From IMG/VR virus record IMGVR_UViG_3300031565_000196, positions 1-33,948 of that record: a stretch of 33,948 nt of DNA; one strand, given 5' to 3'. Source of the DNA: a virus. The notes beneath the pieces were generated by a model. That model ran no database searches. It had not been told where the DNA came from and saw nothing but the letters and a program-made list of their open reading frames with translations. Shown piece by piece: positions 7,973-15,332 of this stretch (the first letter of the stretch is position 1; the number at the start of each line of letters is the position of its first letter). Made by a program: the position numbers and the translations under genes.

Positions 7973-10561
7973 CTATGCTTTCGTTCCTGCGGAGTGATAC
8001 TCTTCGTTTGTCTCGATGGCCGTCGCCATGATGCGAATGCGACCCTGCTTGTTTGTGATGACTAATTGAGCCAACCGACCCGTGGCGTTAACCCGCTCCG
8101 TGATTCTACTCTCTTGATGCAAGTGCACATAGACGGGACTAATCGTGCCATCCTGGAGAGTCTTTCCAACCTCCAACGTCGGCCAAGCATCGGTTGCTGT
8201 TCCAAGGTAAACCGAATAATCTTCTCTATACGGTGCGTAAAATTCAGTGAACTGCCCAGCGTCATCGTAATCAGCCGCATCGCCTGGTTCGTAGAACTTC
8301 ACGCGGTCCCTCGTCCAGTCCGTCGTGACGTTACTCGATTCATTGACCCCACTTGTAACCACATCGATGTCGAGTTGAGGAGCCCACGTCTGCACATCCA
8401 CAATACCCCATTCGAAATCCGCCAACGCCATGACGTCACTACCATAACCCCTCGTGGTCATCTTGCTTACAATCGGCATCGTCGCCTGCTCCGAAACCAC
8501 CCAGGCATCTGAGCCAGTCGTGTGAATTCTTGGAATTGTTCCATCAGTGCTAAGGAAACGAATCCCACTATTCACGAGACTCCCCACAGGGAAGACACCA
8601 GCGGCCTCGGCATCTAAGTCCCTACTCTGCAATCGCAGCACCGTCGCGTTTCCAGCAGGCCAAGGATTACCAAGAATCGCTGCAAACCCCCACGTGGATG
8701 TATCCACATAGATGTTTTGCACCGCATTAAACCAACTCGCAAACGGGTTATCGCTTGAGAGCGTCGTTGACGTGTTGACACCCGTTGCCACCGTGACCAC
8801 GGTCCCGCCATTAACCTGAATAGTATCACCGTTCACCGGCTCAGCCGGATAAGGAAGCCTCACATCCGTATAAGGCTGCTGAAGCTGGTCCTCGAAATCC
8901 TCTTCGTAGAGCATCAAATTCCCCGAGGTCGTAACAATGAAGAGTCGCTCTCGACCACGGAAAGTCAGGAGAACAAAGTCAACGTAACCGACTCCCTCAG
9001 CTTCGTCGTAACCTGACCAGGCTTGGTTCAGGAAATCGTACACGAGAATCGCATTATTAACACCGACCTGCACCTCCTTCACACTGTTTCCCAGGCTAGA
9101 ACCATTGGTCACATTGGCTAACGTCAACGGGCTCGCTACTGGCGTTATGTTGCCACTGGAGAACAGCGTGGTTGTTCCGTCCGTCAGGCTGAGATTCGTT
9201 ACCGTCTTATCCCAACGGTAAGTCTTCCCAACCGTCACGGGAACCGTCAGACTTGCACCTGTTTCCAAGAAATAAGAACTATCGATAAGGTTCGGGCCAA
9301 GCACTTCAGCGTCATCCAGCGGAACAGCTAGGTAATACTTCGAGTCCCACACTTTGCCCACCGCTCCACTGGCGTAACCCCAATGGATGCGGTTGATTAT
9401 TGGTTGAATCGGGTCGCTAATCGGCAGCGTAACACCTTGGAGCTTGTTCTCAACAGTCTGAACAAGGGACATGACTCCCAATTCACTCAGGAACCACAGG
9501 TCTCGACCGACATGAGCAATGGACTTTCTGGCCACACAGCCATACTCAGTCGTTATCTCGTCCTGCTGCAACGCGCTGAGATTGCCATAGACATTGAGCA
9601 GGCCGTAAAGGCTGTGCTCCTTCAAGGCGATGATAGTCGTATCATTGAACTTAAAGATAGCCACCAACTCATCCGCGCTCCCCTGGTTCACTTTGAACTC
9701 CTGAAGAATCGGGACGTAGCGGGTGTAGTCGTTCAAATCACTGACGGCAACCTCGTCGTTGTCGTTAGGAACGAACAACCGGTTTTGGAGAAACAACGAA
9801 TGCGTTGCGTTCGGGATTCCTTGCGTTCCATCACCGCGCGGCGACTTGTCGGCAAGCTGCCACGGGAGAGTAATCCTCGGAAGTTTGAGAGCAGAATCAG
9901 AAACCCCTCGATGCATAAGCAGCACATCGAACGTTTGCGTGAACTCCACTTTCCCCGTGAGCGTAACCCCAGCAGGCAACGTCATTAGCTGAGGTTGATT
10001 GTGCGGTTGCGTGTAGTAGACCTGCCCCTCTGCCGCGATAATCAGGTATTCCTGGAAAGTAAACGGGTCACTGAACACGCCAACGCCATGAACTTCCGAC
10101 CAGGGCTGTGTCTGGAACGTGTTAATCACTGGAGTGCCAGTCGCTGGAGGCTCAGTCCCGGTAGACGTGAACGTCGTGAACACCGTAGGACTCACGACCG
10201 TGACCACCTCATGCGGAGCGTTATAGGCCGCCTGGTCTGCGCCCGACACTCTTGCAATCGAACCAACGCGCAACCCGTGGTTAACGGCGGTCGTGAACGT
10301 CCAAATTTCAGGGAACCCAGACTCGATAATCGAATTTATAGTAATCGTGCCGGTAGATGTCTTGTTGGCCCACGGTGGGAAGACGAATCCTTTTCGAGTC
10401 TCCGCGACGCCAAATCGGAATCGCATGTTAACAGCGTCACTGACGTAACCTGGTGGGACGATTTTGGGGTCCAAGCGAGCGTTGACACCGACGAACCTCA
10501 TGTCACCTTGCGGTTTCGGTTCGTCGTCTAGCTGGCCGTATTGGTCGTAGCGCGTTGTCAT
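7973..10561 (-). CDS. Tail nozzle / tail tubular B-like protein
   Basis: An 862-residue beta-rich protein. The opening (GDMRFVGVNARLDPKIVPPGYVSDAVNMRF) and the central repeated segments with FNDTTIIALKEHSLYGLLNVYG and DLWFLSELGVMSL are what one sees in phage nozzle or tail tubular B-type proteins (P22 gp10/T7 gp12 role), which form a propeller-like ring extending the short tail. Residues about 84-146 form an inserted module with NHGLRVGSIARVSGA and FTTFTSTG. A related module is found in the head-tail adaptor at 15333-16601. The gene lies three bases from the repeat-rich fibre gene upstream and is immediately followed by the tail fibre. The length fits large nozzle proteins. The family call is by pattern recognition, and the role in tail assembly is inferred from the family and position. 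Confidence 0.75.
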   Translation of the reverse strand: MTTRYDQYGQLDDEPKPQGDMRFVGVNARLDPKIVPPGYVSDAVNMRFRFGVAETRKGFVFPPWANKTSTGTITINSIIESGFPEIWTFTTAVNHGLRVGSIARVSGADQAAYNAPHEVVTVVSPTVFTTFTSTGTEPPATGTPVINTFQTQPWSEVHGVGVFSDPFTFQEYLIIAAEGQVYYTQPHNQPQLMTLPAGVTLTGKVEFTQTFDVLLMHRGVSDSALKLPRITLPWQLADKSPRGDGTQGIPNATHSLFLQNRLFVPNDNDEVAVSDLNDYTRYVPILQEFKVNQGSADELVAIFKFNDTTIIALKEHSLYGLLNVYGNLSALQQDEITTEYGCVARKSIAHVGRDLWFLSELGVMSLVQTVENKLQGVTLPISDPIQPIINRIHWGYASGAVGKVWDSKYYLAVPLDDAEVLGPNLIDSSYFLETGASLTVPVTVGKTYRWDKTVTNLSLTDGTTTLFSSGNITPVASPLTLANVTNGSSLGNSVKEVQVGVNNAILVYDFLNQAWSGYDEAEGVGYVDFVLLTFRGRERLFIVTTSGNLMLYEEDFEDQLQQPYTDVRLPYPAEPVNGDTIQVNGGTVVTVATGVNTSTTLSSDNPFASWFNAVQNIYVDTSTWGFAAILGNPWPAGNATVLRLQSRDLDAEAAGVFPVGSLVNSGIRFLSTDGTIPRIHTTGSDAWVVSEQATMPIVSKMTTRGYGSDVMALADFEWGIVDVQTWAPQLDIDVVTSGVNESSNVTTDWTRDRVKFYEPGDAADYDDAGQFTEFYAPYREDYSVYLGTATDAWPTLEVGKTLQDGTISPVYVHLHQESRITERVNATGRLAQLVITNKQGRIRIMATAIETNEEYHSAGTKA

Positions 10562-10564
10562 GTC

Positions 10565-12667
10565 CTAGAATGCGATTAGCTTAGCCGATTGCCATTCACC
10601 GGAAGCGCCCCCGTCCCGGCCGAATTGCACCTGATATTCGGTGCCGTTGGCGAGACTTAATTTCTCAGAACGCAGCCGAATTTGGTCAGTCGACGCAGTG
10701 CTCACCTCGGAATCCACCACCAGATTGCCATCAACATCCACCAAGCGCGCGTAAACCGTCCCCGAAACTGCCTTGATATACACCTCGAGATACAGGCTGC
10801 TCGTTTTCCAGTTCTCTGAGGTCCAAAGGAAAGGCGCCCCAACCGTCAAGAACACCCTTACCGATGGCGAACCGAGCGCCAGCGTGCTGGCGATACCATC
10901 CAGCGTGACAGGCCCAGCAACAATATGAGTGCCGAAAGCCAGTGTGCTGGCAATGCCGTCCGGGTCCACTTGCTGCGCGCCGCCCACATTGATAGCAATA
11001 GGGCTACCTAGAACCAAGGTGGACGCCAGCCCGTCGGGGTAAATCGTCAGGTTGAGCTGCTGCGTCCCAAAGGTCAGGGTGGAGGCGATGCCAGTCAGGC
11101 TAATCGGACCAGCCACCGTAGGGCTCCCCAACGCCAGCGTGCTGGCAATGCCGTCCGGGTCCACCTGCTGTGTCCCTCCACCCACTGTAGCAGCCGGGCT
11201 CCCCAGAGCCAAGGTGGACGCCAGGCCGTTAGGGTAAATCGTCAGGTTGAGCTGAGGGCTCCCTAACGCCGTCGTGGAGGCGATGCCAGCCGGATGGACG
11301 GTTAGGTTAACCTGAGGGCTCCCTACGGCCACCGTGGACGCCAGGCCGGACGGGTAGATAGTCAGGTTGACCTGCGGACTTCCCAACGCCGTCGTGGACG
11401 CGATGCCGTCCGGCGTGACCTCCTGGTCAGCGATTACCGTAGGACTACCCAGAGCCAGGGTGGACGCCAGGCCGTCAGGGTAAATCGTCAGGTTGACCTG
11501 CGGACTACCCAGGGCCGCCGTGGAGGCGATGCCATCCGGATAAATGGTCAGGTTGACCTGCGGGCTCCCCAACGCCAGCGTGCTGGCAATGCCGTCCGGG
11601 TCAACCTGCTGTGTCCCGCCACTAACCGAAACCGCAGGACTCCCCACGGCTATCGTGGAGGCCAGGCCGTCCGGGTAGATAGTCAGGTCGAGCTGCTGCG
11701 TCCCAAAGGTCAGGGTGGACGCCAGGCCGTCGGGGTAAATCGTCAGGTTGAGCTGCGGACTACCCAGGGCCGTCGTGGAGGCCAGCCCGTCGGGGGAGAT
11801 GGTCAGGTTGACCTGAGGGCTTCCGAGCGCCGTCGTGGAGGCGATGCCGGTCGGCGTCACCTCTTGGGCAATGATTACCGTCGGGCTCCCCAAGGCCACA
11901 GTGGAGGCCAGGCCGTCGGGGTAAATCGTCAGGTTGACCTGCGGGCTCCCCAGCGCCGTCGTGGAGGCCAGGCCGTCAGGGTAAATCGTCAGGTTGAGCT
12001 GAGGGCTCCCCAGCGCCGTCGTGGACGCGATGCCGGTCGGCGTAACCTCTTGGTCAGGAAACACCGTAGGGCTACCCAATGCCGTTGTGCTGGCGATGCC
12101 AGTCGGCGTGACTGTCTGGCCACTCGAAACAATCGGACTCCCGACCGCTATCGCGTTGGCGATGCCCGTAGGCGTTACCGTCTGGTTTGCATCAGGAGTT
12201 TCAAGCCAAACATCCTTGACGGCACACTGCCGGTTGGCCCCGCCGCCGTTCTTCTGCGCATAACAGCGGAACGAAAGGGCACTGTAATCGGTGATCGAGT
12301 CCGCCTCGGCCCCGGAGAGAGTGTAGGCAGATTCTACTACCGTCGCGGTCGTTACGAAGATCGAGGTCGACGCCCTGAGAGTTCCCTGCGAAGCCTCGCT
12401 GACGTAACCTTCTCGGAGTTGGACAAAGATATCATAGTTAGCTCCGCCCGACGCTTTGTTACCGCGAATGGCGAGTATATGCCCCGTCCCTACGGCAGGG
12501 TCAGTTACCGTTGTCCCCTTGCAAGTGAATGGTTCGCTGGATGTCGGGCTACTGTCCGATATTCCTTGCGTCGAGTCCGACGAGTCATTGATCTTGCTCC
12601 ACAGCGGCGTGGTTGTCCATGCGCCCGTGTTATCGGTATCGCTCGCTGGTCTTGAGAACTGCGCCAT
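10565..12667 (-). CDS. Fibre-like structural protein with about 21 tandem GIAST repeats
   Basis: The ATG at 12667 gives MAQFSRPASDTDNT..., a characteristic N-terminal start, so it is chosen over a GTG 51 bases upstream that would run through a hairpin. No clear Shine-Dalgarno is visible. The product is 700 residues. Residues about 1-160 form a lectin-like beta domain. About residues 162-600 are some 21 copies of a roughly 20-residue unit with core G(I/L)ASTTALGSP joined by variable linkers such as QVNLTIYPD or TVIADQEVTPD. The last 100 residues are a separate beta domain (about TVGAPFLWTS to the end). Similar Gly-Ile-Ala-Ser/Gly-x-Pro repeats occur in environmental phage proteins, but I know of no established function. 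The place between tail genes suggests a fibre shaft or surface appendage. Confidence 0.8.
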   Translation of the reverse strand: MAQFSRPASDTDNTGAWTTTPLWSKINDSSDSTQGISDSSPTSSEPFTCKGTTVTDPAVGTGHILAIRGNKASGGANYDIFVQLREGYVSEASQGTLRASTSIFVTTATVVESAYTLSGAEADSITDYSALSFRCYAQKNGGGANRQCAVKDVWLETPDANQTVTPTGIANAIAVGSPIVSSGQTVTPTGIASTTALGSPTVFPDQEVTPTGIASTTALGSPQLNLTIYPDGLASTTALGSPQVNLTIYPDGLASTVALGSPTVIIAQEVTPTGIASTTALGSPQVNLTISPDGLASTTALGSPQLNLTIYPDGLASTLTFGTQQLDLTIYPDGLASTIAVGSPAVSVSGGTQQVDPDGIASTLALGSPQVNLTIYPDGIASTAALGSPQVNLTIYPDGLASTLALGSPTVIADQEVTPDGIASTTALGSPQVNLTIYPSGLASTVAVGSPQVNLTVHPAGIASTTALGSPQLNLTIYPNGLASTLALGSPAATVGGGTQQVDPDGIASTLALGSPTVAGPISLTGIASTLTFGTQQLNLTIYPDGLASTLVLGSPIAINVGGAQQVDPDGIASTLAFGTHIVAGPVTLDGIASTLALGSPSVRVFLTVGAPFLWTSENWKTSSLYLEVYIKAVSGTVYARLVDVDGNLVVDSEVSTASTDQIRLRSEKLSLANGTEYQVQFGRDGGASGEWQSAKLIAF
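10860..12186 (-). repeat. Tandem array of about 21 units of roughly 60 bp within the fibre gene
   Basis: Each unit encodes a core like GIASTTALGSP or GLASTLALGSP. Three linker classes alternate: short ones giving QVNLTIYPD (about 60 bp), ones giving TVIADQEVTPD, and longer ones giving a Gly-rich linker then QQVDPD. A few units carry the variant core LTFGTQQLN. Neighbouring units are near-identical at the DNA level over long stretches, which points to expansion by unequal recombination or slippage. Counting by eye gives 21 cores, and one or two degenerate ends are arguable. Confidence 0.9.
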
Positions 12668-12678
12668 TGCAACAAGTA

Positions 12679-12706
12679 GGGCCGACCGCCCCACAACGGT
12701 CGGCCC
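12679..12706 (-). terminator. Perfect 10-bp hairpin ahead of the repeat fibre gene (terminator-like, no U tract)
   Basis: GGGCCGACCG and CGGTCGGCCC form a perfect 10-bp G+C-rich stem with an 8-base loop in the short gap between genes. On the transcribed (minus) strand it is followed by TACTTGTTGC and not by a run of T, so a strong intrinsic terminator is unlikely. It may attenuate transcription, stabilise an mRNA 3' end, or mark a processing site. The downstream gene starts 12 bases later. Confidence 0.45.
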
Positions 12707-12735
12707 ATTTTCCCACACCTACCCAACAATCCAAC

Positions 12736-13149
12736 CTACAGCGCGAAGATTTTATTAGCGCCACTGTCCCACGCAACAGTGATGTCACCGCCGTTGGGAG
12801 TGACAGGTAAGCCAGTGCCGGTATCGAAGTTGCAGATGAGCGGCGATGTCGTAGCTACGGTCGTATCCTTCCATACCAGCACGAAATCAATCGCCGCCCC
12901 AGCGCCGACCGCACTGAAGGTGATGTCCGTTGCATCAAAGACGCCATCGGTAACTGATTTTCCGGCCAGGTTCGCGCTGTCTGCTACCCGCGTCGTCGCA
13001 GCCGGGTCCAAATACTGGTCCGTGCTGTAATTGGGCGTATAAGCACTGGCCCGCACCAAGGAGCATTTGATGTTATCCGTGTCCAAGTCGATGGAAGGGT
13101 TTTGAGAGATGAAGCTCTCCTTGCATTTGCTGTACATCGTGTTCGCCAT
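12736..13149 (-). CDS. Conserved small phage structural protein
   Basis: The 137-residue product (MANTMYSKCKESFISQ...) matches from memory a widespread family of small phage proteins: a short helix, then a beta-rich segment with DTDNIKCSLVRASAYTPN, and a C-terminal VTPNGGDITVAWDSGANKIF motif. Members usually sit in tail or fibre regions, and their biochemical role is unknown. ATG at 13149 is preceded by TTAAAAATT with no Shine-Dalgarno sequence. It lies 5 bases downstream of the small fibre-like gene and 68 bases ahead of the repeat-rich fibre gene, with a hairpin between. I am confident it is a real gene and unsure what it does. Confidence 0.75.
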   Translation of the reverse strand: MANTMYSKCKESFISQNPSIDLDTDNIKCSLVRASAYTPNYSTDQYLDPAATTRVADSANLAGKSVTDGVFDATDITFSAVGAGAAIDFVLVWKDTTVATTSPLICNFDTGTGLPVTPNGGDITVAWDSGANKIFAL

Positions 13150-13154
13150 AATTT

Positions 13155-13427
13155 TTAATAGGAGGTTGGTGGTTCACTGCATGCCAAGCCTACATGAAAC
13201 TCGCCTCTTGGCGACTTGTCGGCCAGGTCACTTACTAGAAATCTAACGTCAGATTGATTGTGGATATGAGTCGAGAGAGCGCGGCCATTCAGAGCAGTCT
13301 GCAACCCAATCACATCGGAGATTGGATGCGTATGCCTCAACGGCGATAAACCATTCACGACAGACGTCAACGCCCAAGGCGCCCGGCCTGGGTTGACGTA
13401 GCTCGTGATGGCGCTATCGTGAATCAT
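13155..13427 (-). CDS. Short fibre-like protein with HTH-xxSDVxGLQTAL motif
   Basis: Residues about 32-60 (HTHPISDVIGLQTALNGRA, then STHIHNQSD) carry the histidine-flanked motif common in phage tail-fibre shafts and collar segments. At 90 residues this is far shorter than a full fibre, so it may be an accessory fibre subunit, a trimmed fibre remnant or a chaperone-like piece. The start overlaps the upstream lipoprotein stop (ATGA). Near its C-terminus it has LADKSPRG, which also occurs in the nozzle protein. The role is uncertain. Confidence 0.6.
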   Translation of the reverse strand: MIHDSAITSYVNPGRAPWALTSVVNGLSPLRHTHPISDVIGLQTALNGRALSTHIHNQSDVRFLVSDLADKSPRGEFHVGLACSEPPTSY

Positions 13428-13906
13428 CTCTTTTCAAACTTACTCACCGCCAAGTTCACCAACAGGTTCTTCACTGCCTTACGTGTGCCAGCAGATTCCT
13501 GTGTTTCCCGTAACGTGGCGACGACCGACTTATCCAAAGCCCTCCCATCCTTGCGAGCGAGAATAACTGCGCGGGCAGCATCGATGCCGGTAACAAGCGA
13601 GCGTTTCACCTTGCCATTCCGCACCTCACGATAGGCACCCAAAAGCAGAAGTAGACCAGTCGACGCAATACCAGCCCACGGCACCGGCACTGCTCCAAGG
13701 CCACCAATAGCGCCGGTGACGGCTGCGTCCTCTTCGAGGGTGATTCGAGGCACCAAGTTGGTCTGCAAGCCGCCACCTGGCGTTACGGTCACTACCGGCA
13801 CATCATTCGTTTCCACATCGTAGAACGTGCGGTCCACCCAATTAGCCTTGTCGGTTGCACACCCGACCAGGAGCATGAGTGAAGTGATTAAAAATAGTTT
13901 TTTCAT
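13424..13906 (-). CDS. Putative lipoprotein with a second membrane segment, possible o-spanin or lysis partner
   Basis: The 160-residue protein starts with a lipoprotein signal peptide: positive Lys-Lys, a hydrophobic stretch and lipobox LVGC with Cys16. A second hydrophobic segment of about 22-25 residues lies near 68-92. The remaining C-terminal region is basic and helical (about 95-160). An AAAGG ribosome site precedes ATG13906, which overlaps the upstream gene's stop (ATGA). Pairing with an upstream membrane/coiled-coil protein resembles an i-spanin/o-spanin pair, although known o-spanins are short and lack a second hydrophobic segment. Localisation to a membrane is well supported. Lysis function is a guess from context. 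Confidence 0.65.
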   Translation of the reverse strand: MKKLFLITSLMLLVGCATDKANWVDRTFYDVETNDVPVVTVTPGGGLQTNLVPRITLEEDAAVTGAIGGLGAVPVPWAGIASTGLLLLLGAYREVRNGKVKRSLVTGIDAARAVILARKDGRALDKSVVATLRETQESAGTRKAVKNLLVNLAVSKFEKR

Positions 13907-14211
13907 ACCTTTGCTCGTAGTTCACGAATCACACCCGTCGTTTCGTTCAGCGCCAGCGTATTACGGTCAATGACCACGGCCAACTTTTCTCGTGTCGAAT
14001 TGCAATCGACAAACAGAGTCGTGAGTTGCGCCGTGTGCTCTTTCTGGTCCATGCGATGCTCCTCGATGAGTCGTTCATGTCGATGTATCAACCACCTCAT
14101 CGCGAACACCACGAACATAGCCAACACCAATTCCGCACAGATGAACAACCACCTGTCCGTTTTGTTGGCTAACTGGTCGGCAGCCGTAGTTACTAGCGTT
14201 GCGTTTTCCAT
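13903..14211 (-). CDS. Single-pass membrane protein with C-terminal coiled coil (holin/i-spanin-like)
   Basis: Starting at ATG14211 the product is 102 residues. A TTG eight codons upstream would begin directly after the previous stop. A transmembrane helix lies at about residues 21-42 (WLFICAELVLAMFVVFAMRWLI). It is followed by a charged helical region with EHRMDQKEHTAQL and REKLAVVIDRNTLALNE that should form a coiled coil. Its stop overlaps the start of the lipoprotein gene. One membrane pass plus periplasmic coiled coil, next to a lipoprotein, resembles an i-spanin or class III-type holin. No endolysin is visible in the window to confirm a lysis cassette. Confidence 0.6.
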   Translation of the reverse strand: MENATLVTTAADQLANKTDRWLFICAELVLAMFVVFAMRWLIHRHERLIEEHRMDQKEHTAQLTTLFVDCNSTREKLAVVIDRNTLALNETTGVIRELRAKV

Positions 14212-14235
14212 TTTGCATATTTCATTTAACCCCAA

Positions 14236-14955
14236 TCAAACGCCGTAACCTCTCTGCAAATAAGCCTTCGATTGGTCCAAGCCCGGACCAGTGATGTCGC
14301 GGTCGTAAATCAGTATCTCAGCAATGTCCCCGACGAAGGTAGCAGTTGCCGATGCATTCGCAGCGCCGATACCGATGAGTGTCGTAGTGAGTGTTCCGAA
14401 ATCCGCGTCCGTTGTGGAGGCTGTTCCAACCAGCTCGAGATGAGTTGAGTTACCAGAGTCAGAGAACGTCGCCACTCCAAGGAACGGCCCTTTGGGAGCC
14501 AACCCACTCAACGTCACAGCGGCGATTGGATTTCGATACTCAAACTGAGAATCAGCTCCGTTAAGCGTCCCGTAAAACTCCGAACCGACAGCCGTAGTCA
14601 ATAGCGTTGCGTTTGAAACGTCGCTCGTGAGCCGGAACACGATTAGAAGCGTTTGCCCTGTCTCCGAACCGAACCCACTTGGAAAACCCTGCTCTAAATA
14701 GGTATCGACGGTCGTGTTGAACCTGACCGCTGGGCCACTATTGATTGTGGAACTAGCGATGAATGTCGGTCGCTTCGAGCCGGTCAACTGCTCGACGTCA
14801 TTCCCATTTCCACTTGCATCAGCCCAAACATCAACAGGATTTCCGTCACCAACAGCCAGCAGTTCGGCATCAGGCTTATACCAAGCCTTCAACCCCACCA
14901 AGGAAGGACTGCTCCCCGCGTTCCCCGCTCCGGTTAATGTCAGGATTGAACCCAT
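14236..14955 (-). CDS. LamG/concanavalin-like lectin-domain protein
   Basis: The 239-residue product begins with MGSILTLTGAGNAG and then has LVGLKAWYKPDAELL followed by VWADASGNGNDV, FNTTVDTYLEQ, TLLIVFRL and GDIAEILIYDRDIT. This order is the signature of LamG/concanavalin-A-like jelly-roll domains, which in phages commonly bind carbohydrate as part of tail or head appendages. The whole protein is about one domain long. No signal peptide is present, so it should be a virion component rather than secreted. Its start shares a base with the stop of the small beta-rich gene upstream (TGATG type overlap). The lectin fold is well supported. The ligand is unknown. Confidence 0.8.
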   Translation of the reverse strand: MGSILTLTGAGNAGSSPSLVGLKAWYKPDAELLAVGDGNPVDVWADASGNGNDVEQLTGSKRPTFIASSTINSGPAVRFNTTVDTYLEQGFPSGFGSETGQTLLIVFRLTSDVSNATLLTTAVGSEFYGTLNGADSQFEYRNPIAAVTLSGLAPKGPFLGVATFSDSGNSTHLELVGTASTTDADFGTLTTTLIGIGAANASATATFVGDIAEILIYDRDITGPGLDQSKAYLQRGYGV

Positions 14956-15326
14956 CAGGCGTAGAGAATGTTCGCTACAATATCGTTAGCGGCTGGCGCA
15001 CCAGTATCGGCGTCCGCCACAGCCGTGGTTGCTCGAGCACCGATACCGGCTGTGAATTTGACACCCGGACCCCAATACACGTTGGCCGCGGAAGACGCTG
15101 GCAACACAATTGTCATTACCGGCGTATCAGAGGAAAGAGGAGCCGTCACCTTATCGTAGAACCTGACGAACCTAGCAACGGTCGCCACGTTCGATAGGTA
15201 GTAGCCGTAGACAGTTCCAGCGCCCGCTTTGATGAGTTGACCCGTCTGGTCGAGGTCGATGGTGCGATGGACGTTACAGCCCCCCGAACTGCGCGCAGAA
15301 ACGTAGGCTTGAGTGTTGTGAGACAT
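14955..15326 (-). CDS. Small beta-rich phage structural protein
   Basis: This 123-residue protein has the pattern CNVHRTIDLDQTGQLIKAGAG, YYLSNVATVARFVRFYDK, PVMTIVLPASSAANVYW and a Gly/Ala-rich C-terminus. That beta-strand-rich arrangement recurs in small virion proteins of many environmental phages, often near tail or decoration genes. No enzymatic motif, signal peptide or membrane segment is present. ATG15326 is preceded by ATAATTCAAT with no Shine-Dalgarno, and the gene lies 6 bases after the head-tail adaptor gene. Role unknown, probably an appendage or decoration component. Confidence 0.65.
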   Translation of the reverse strand: MSHNTQAYVSARSSGGCNVHRTIDLDQTGQLIKAGAGTVYGYYLSNVATVARFVRFYDKVTAPLSSDTPVMTIVLPASSAANVYWGPGVKFTAGIGARATTAVADADTGAPAANDIVANILYA

Positions 15327-15332
15327 ATTGAA

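Noticed and set aside
10860-12186. CRISPR-like repeat array
   Set aside because: The repeats are in-frame coding units with variable linkers, not palindromic repeats with unique spacers.
11864-12655. 263-codon open frame on the plus strand
   Set aside because: It is antisense to the repeat-rich fibre gene. Its apparent repeats only mirror the array on the other strand.
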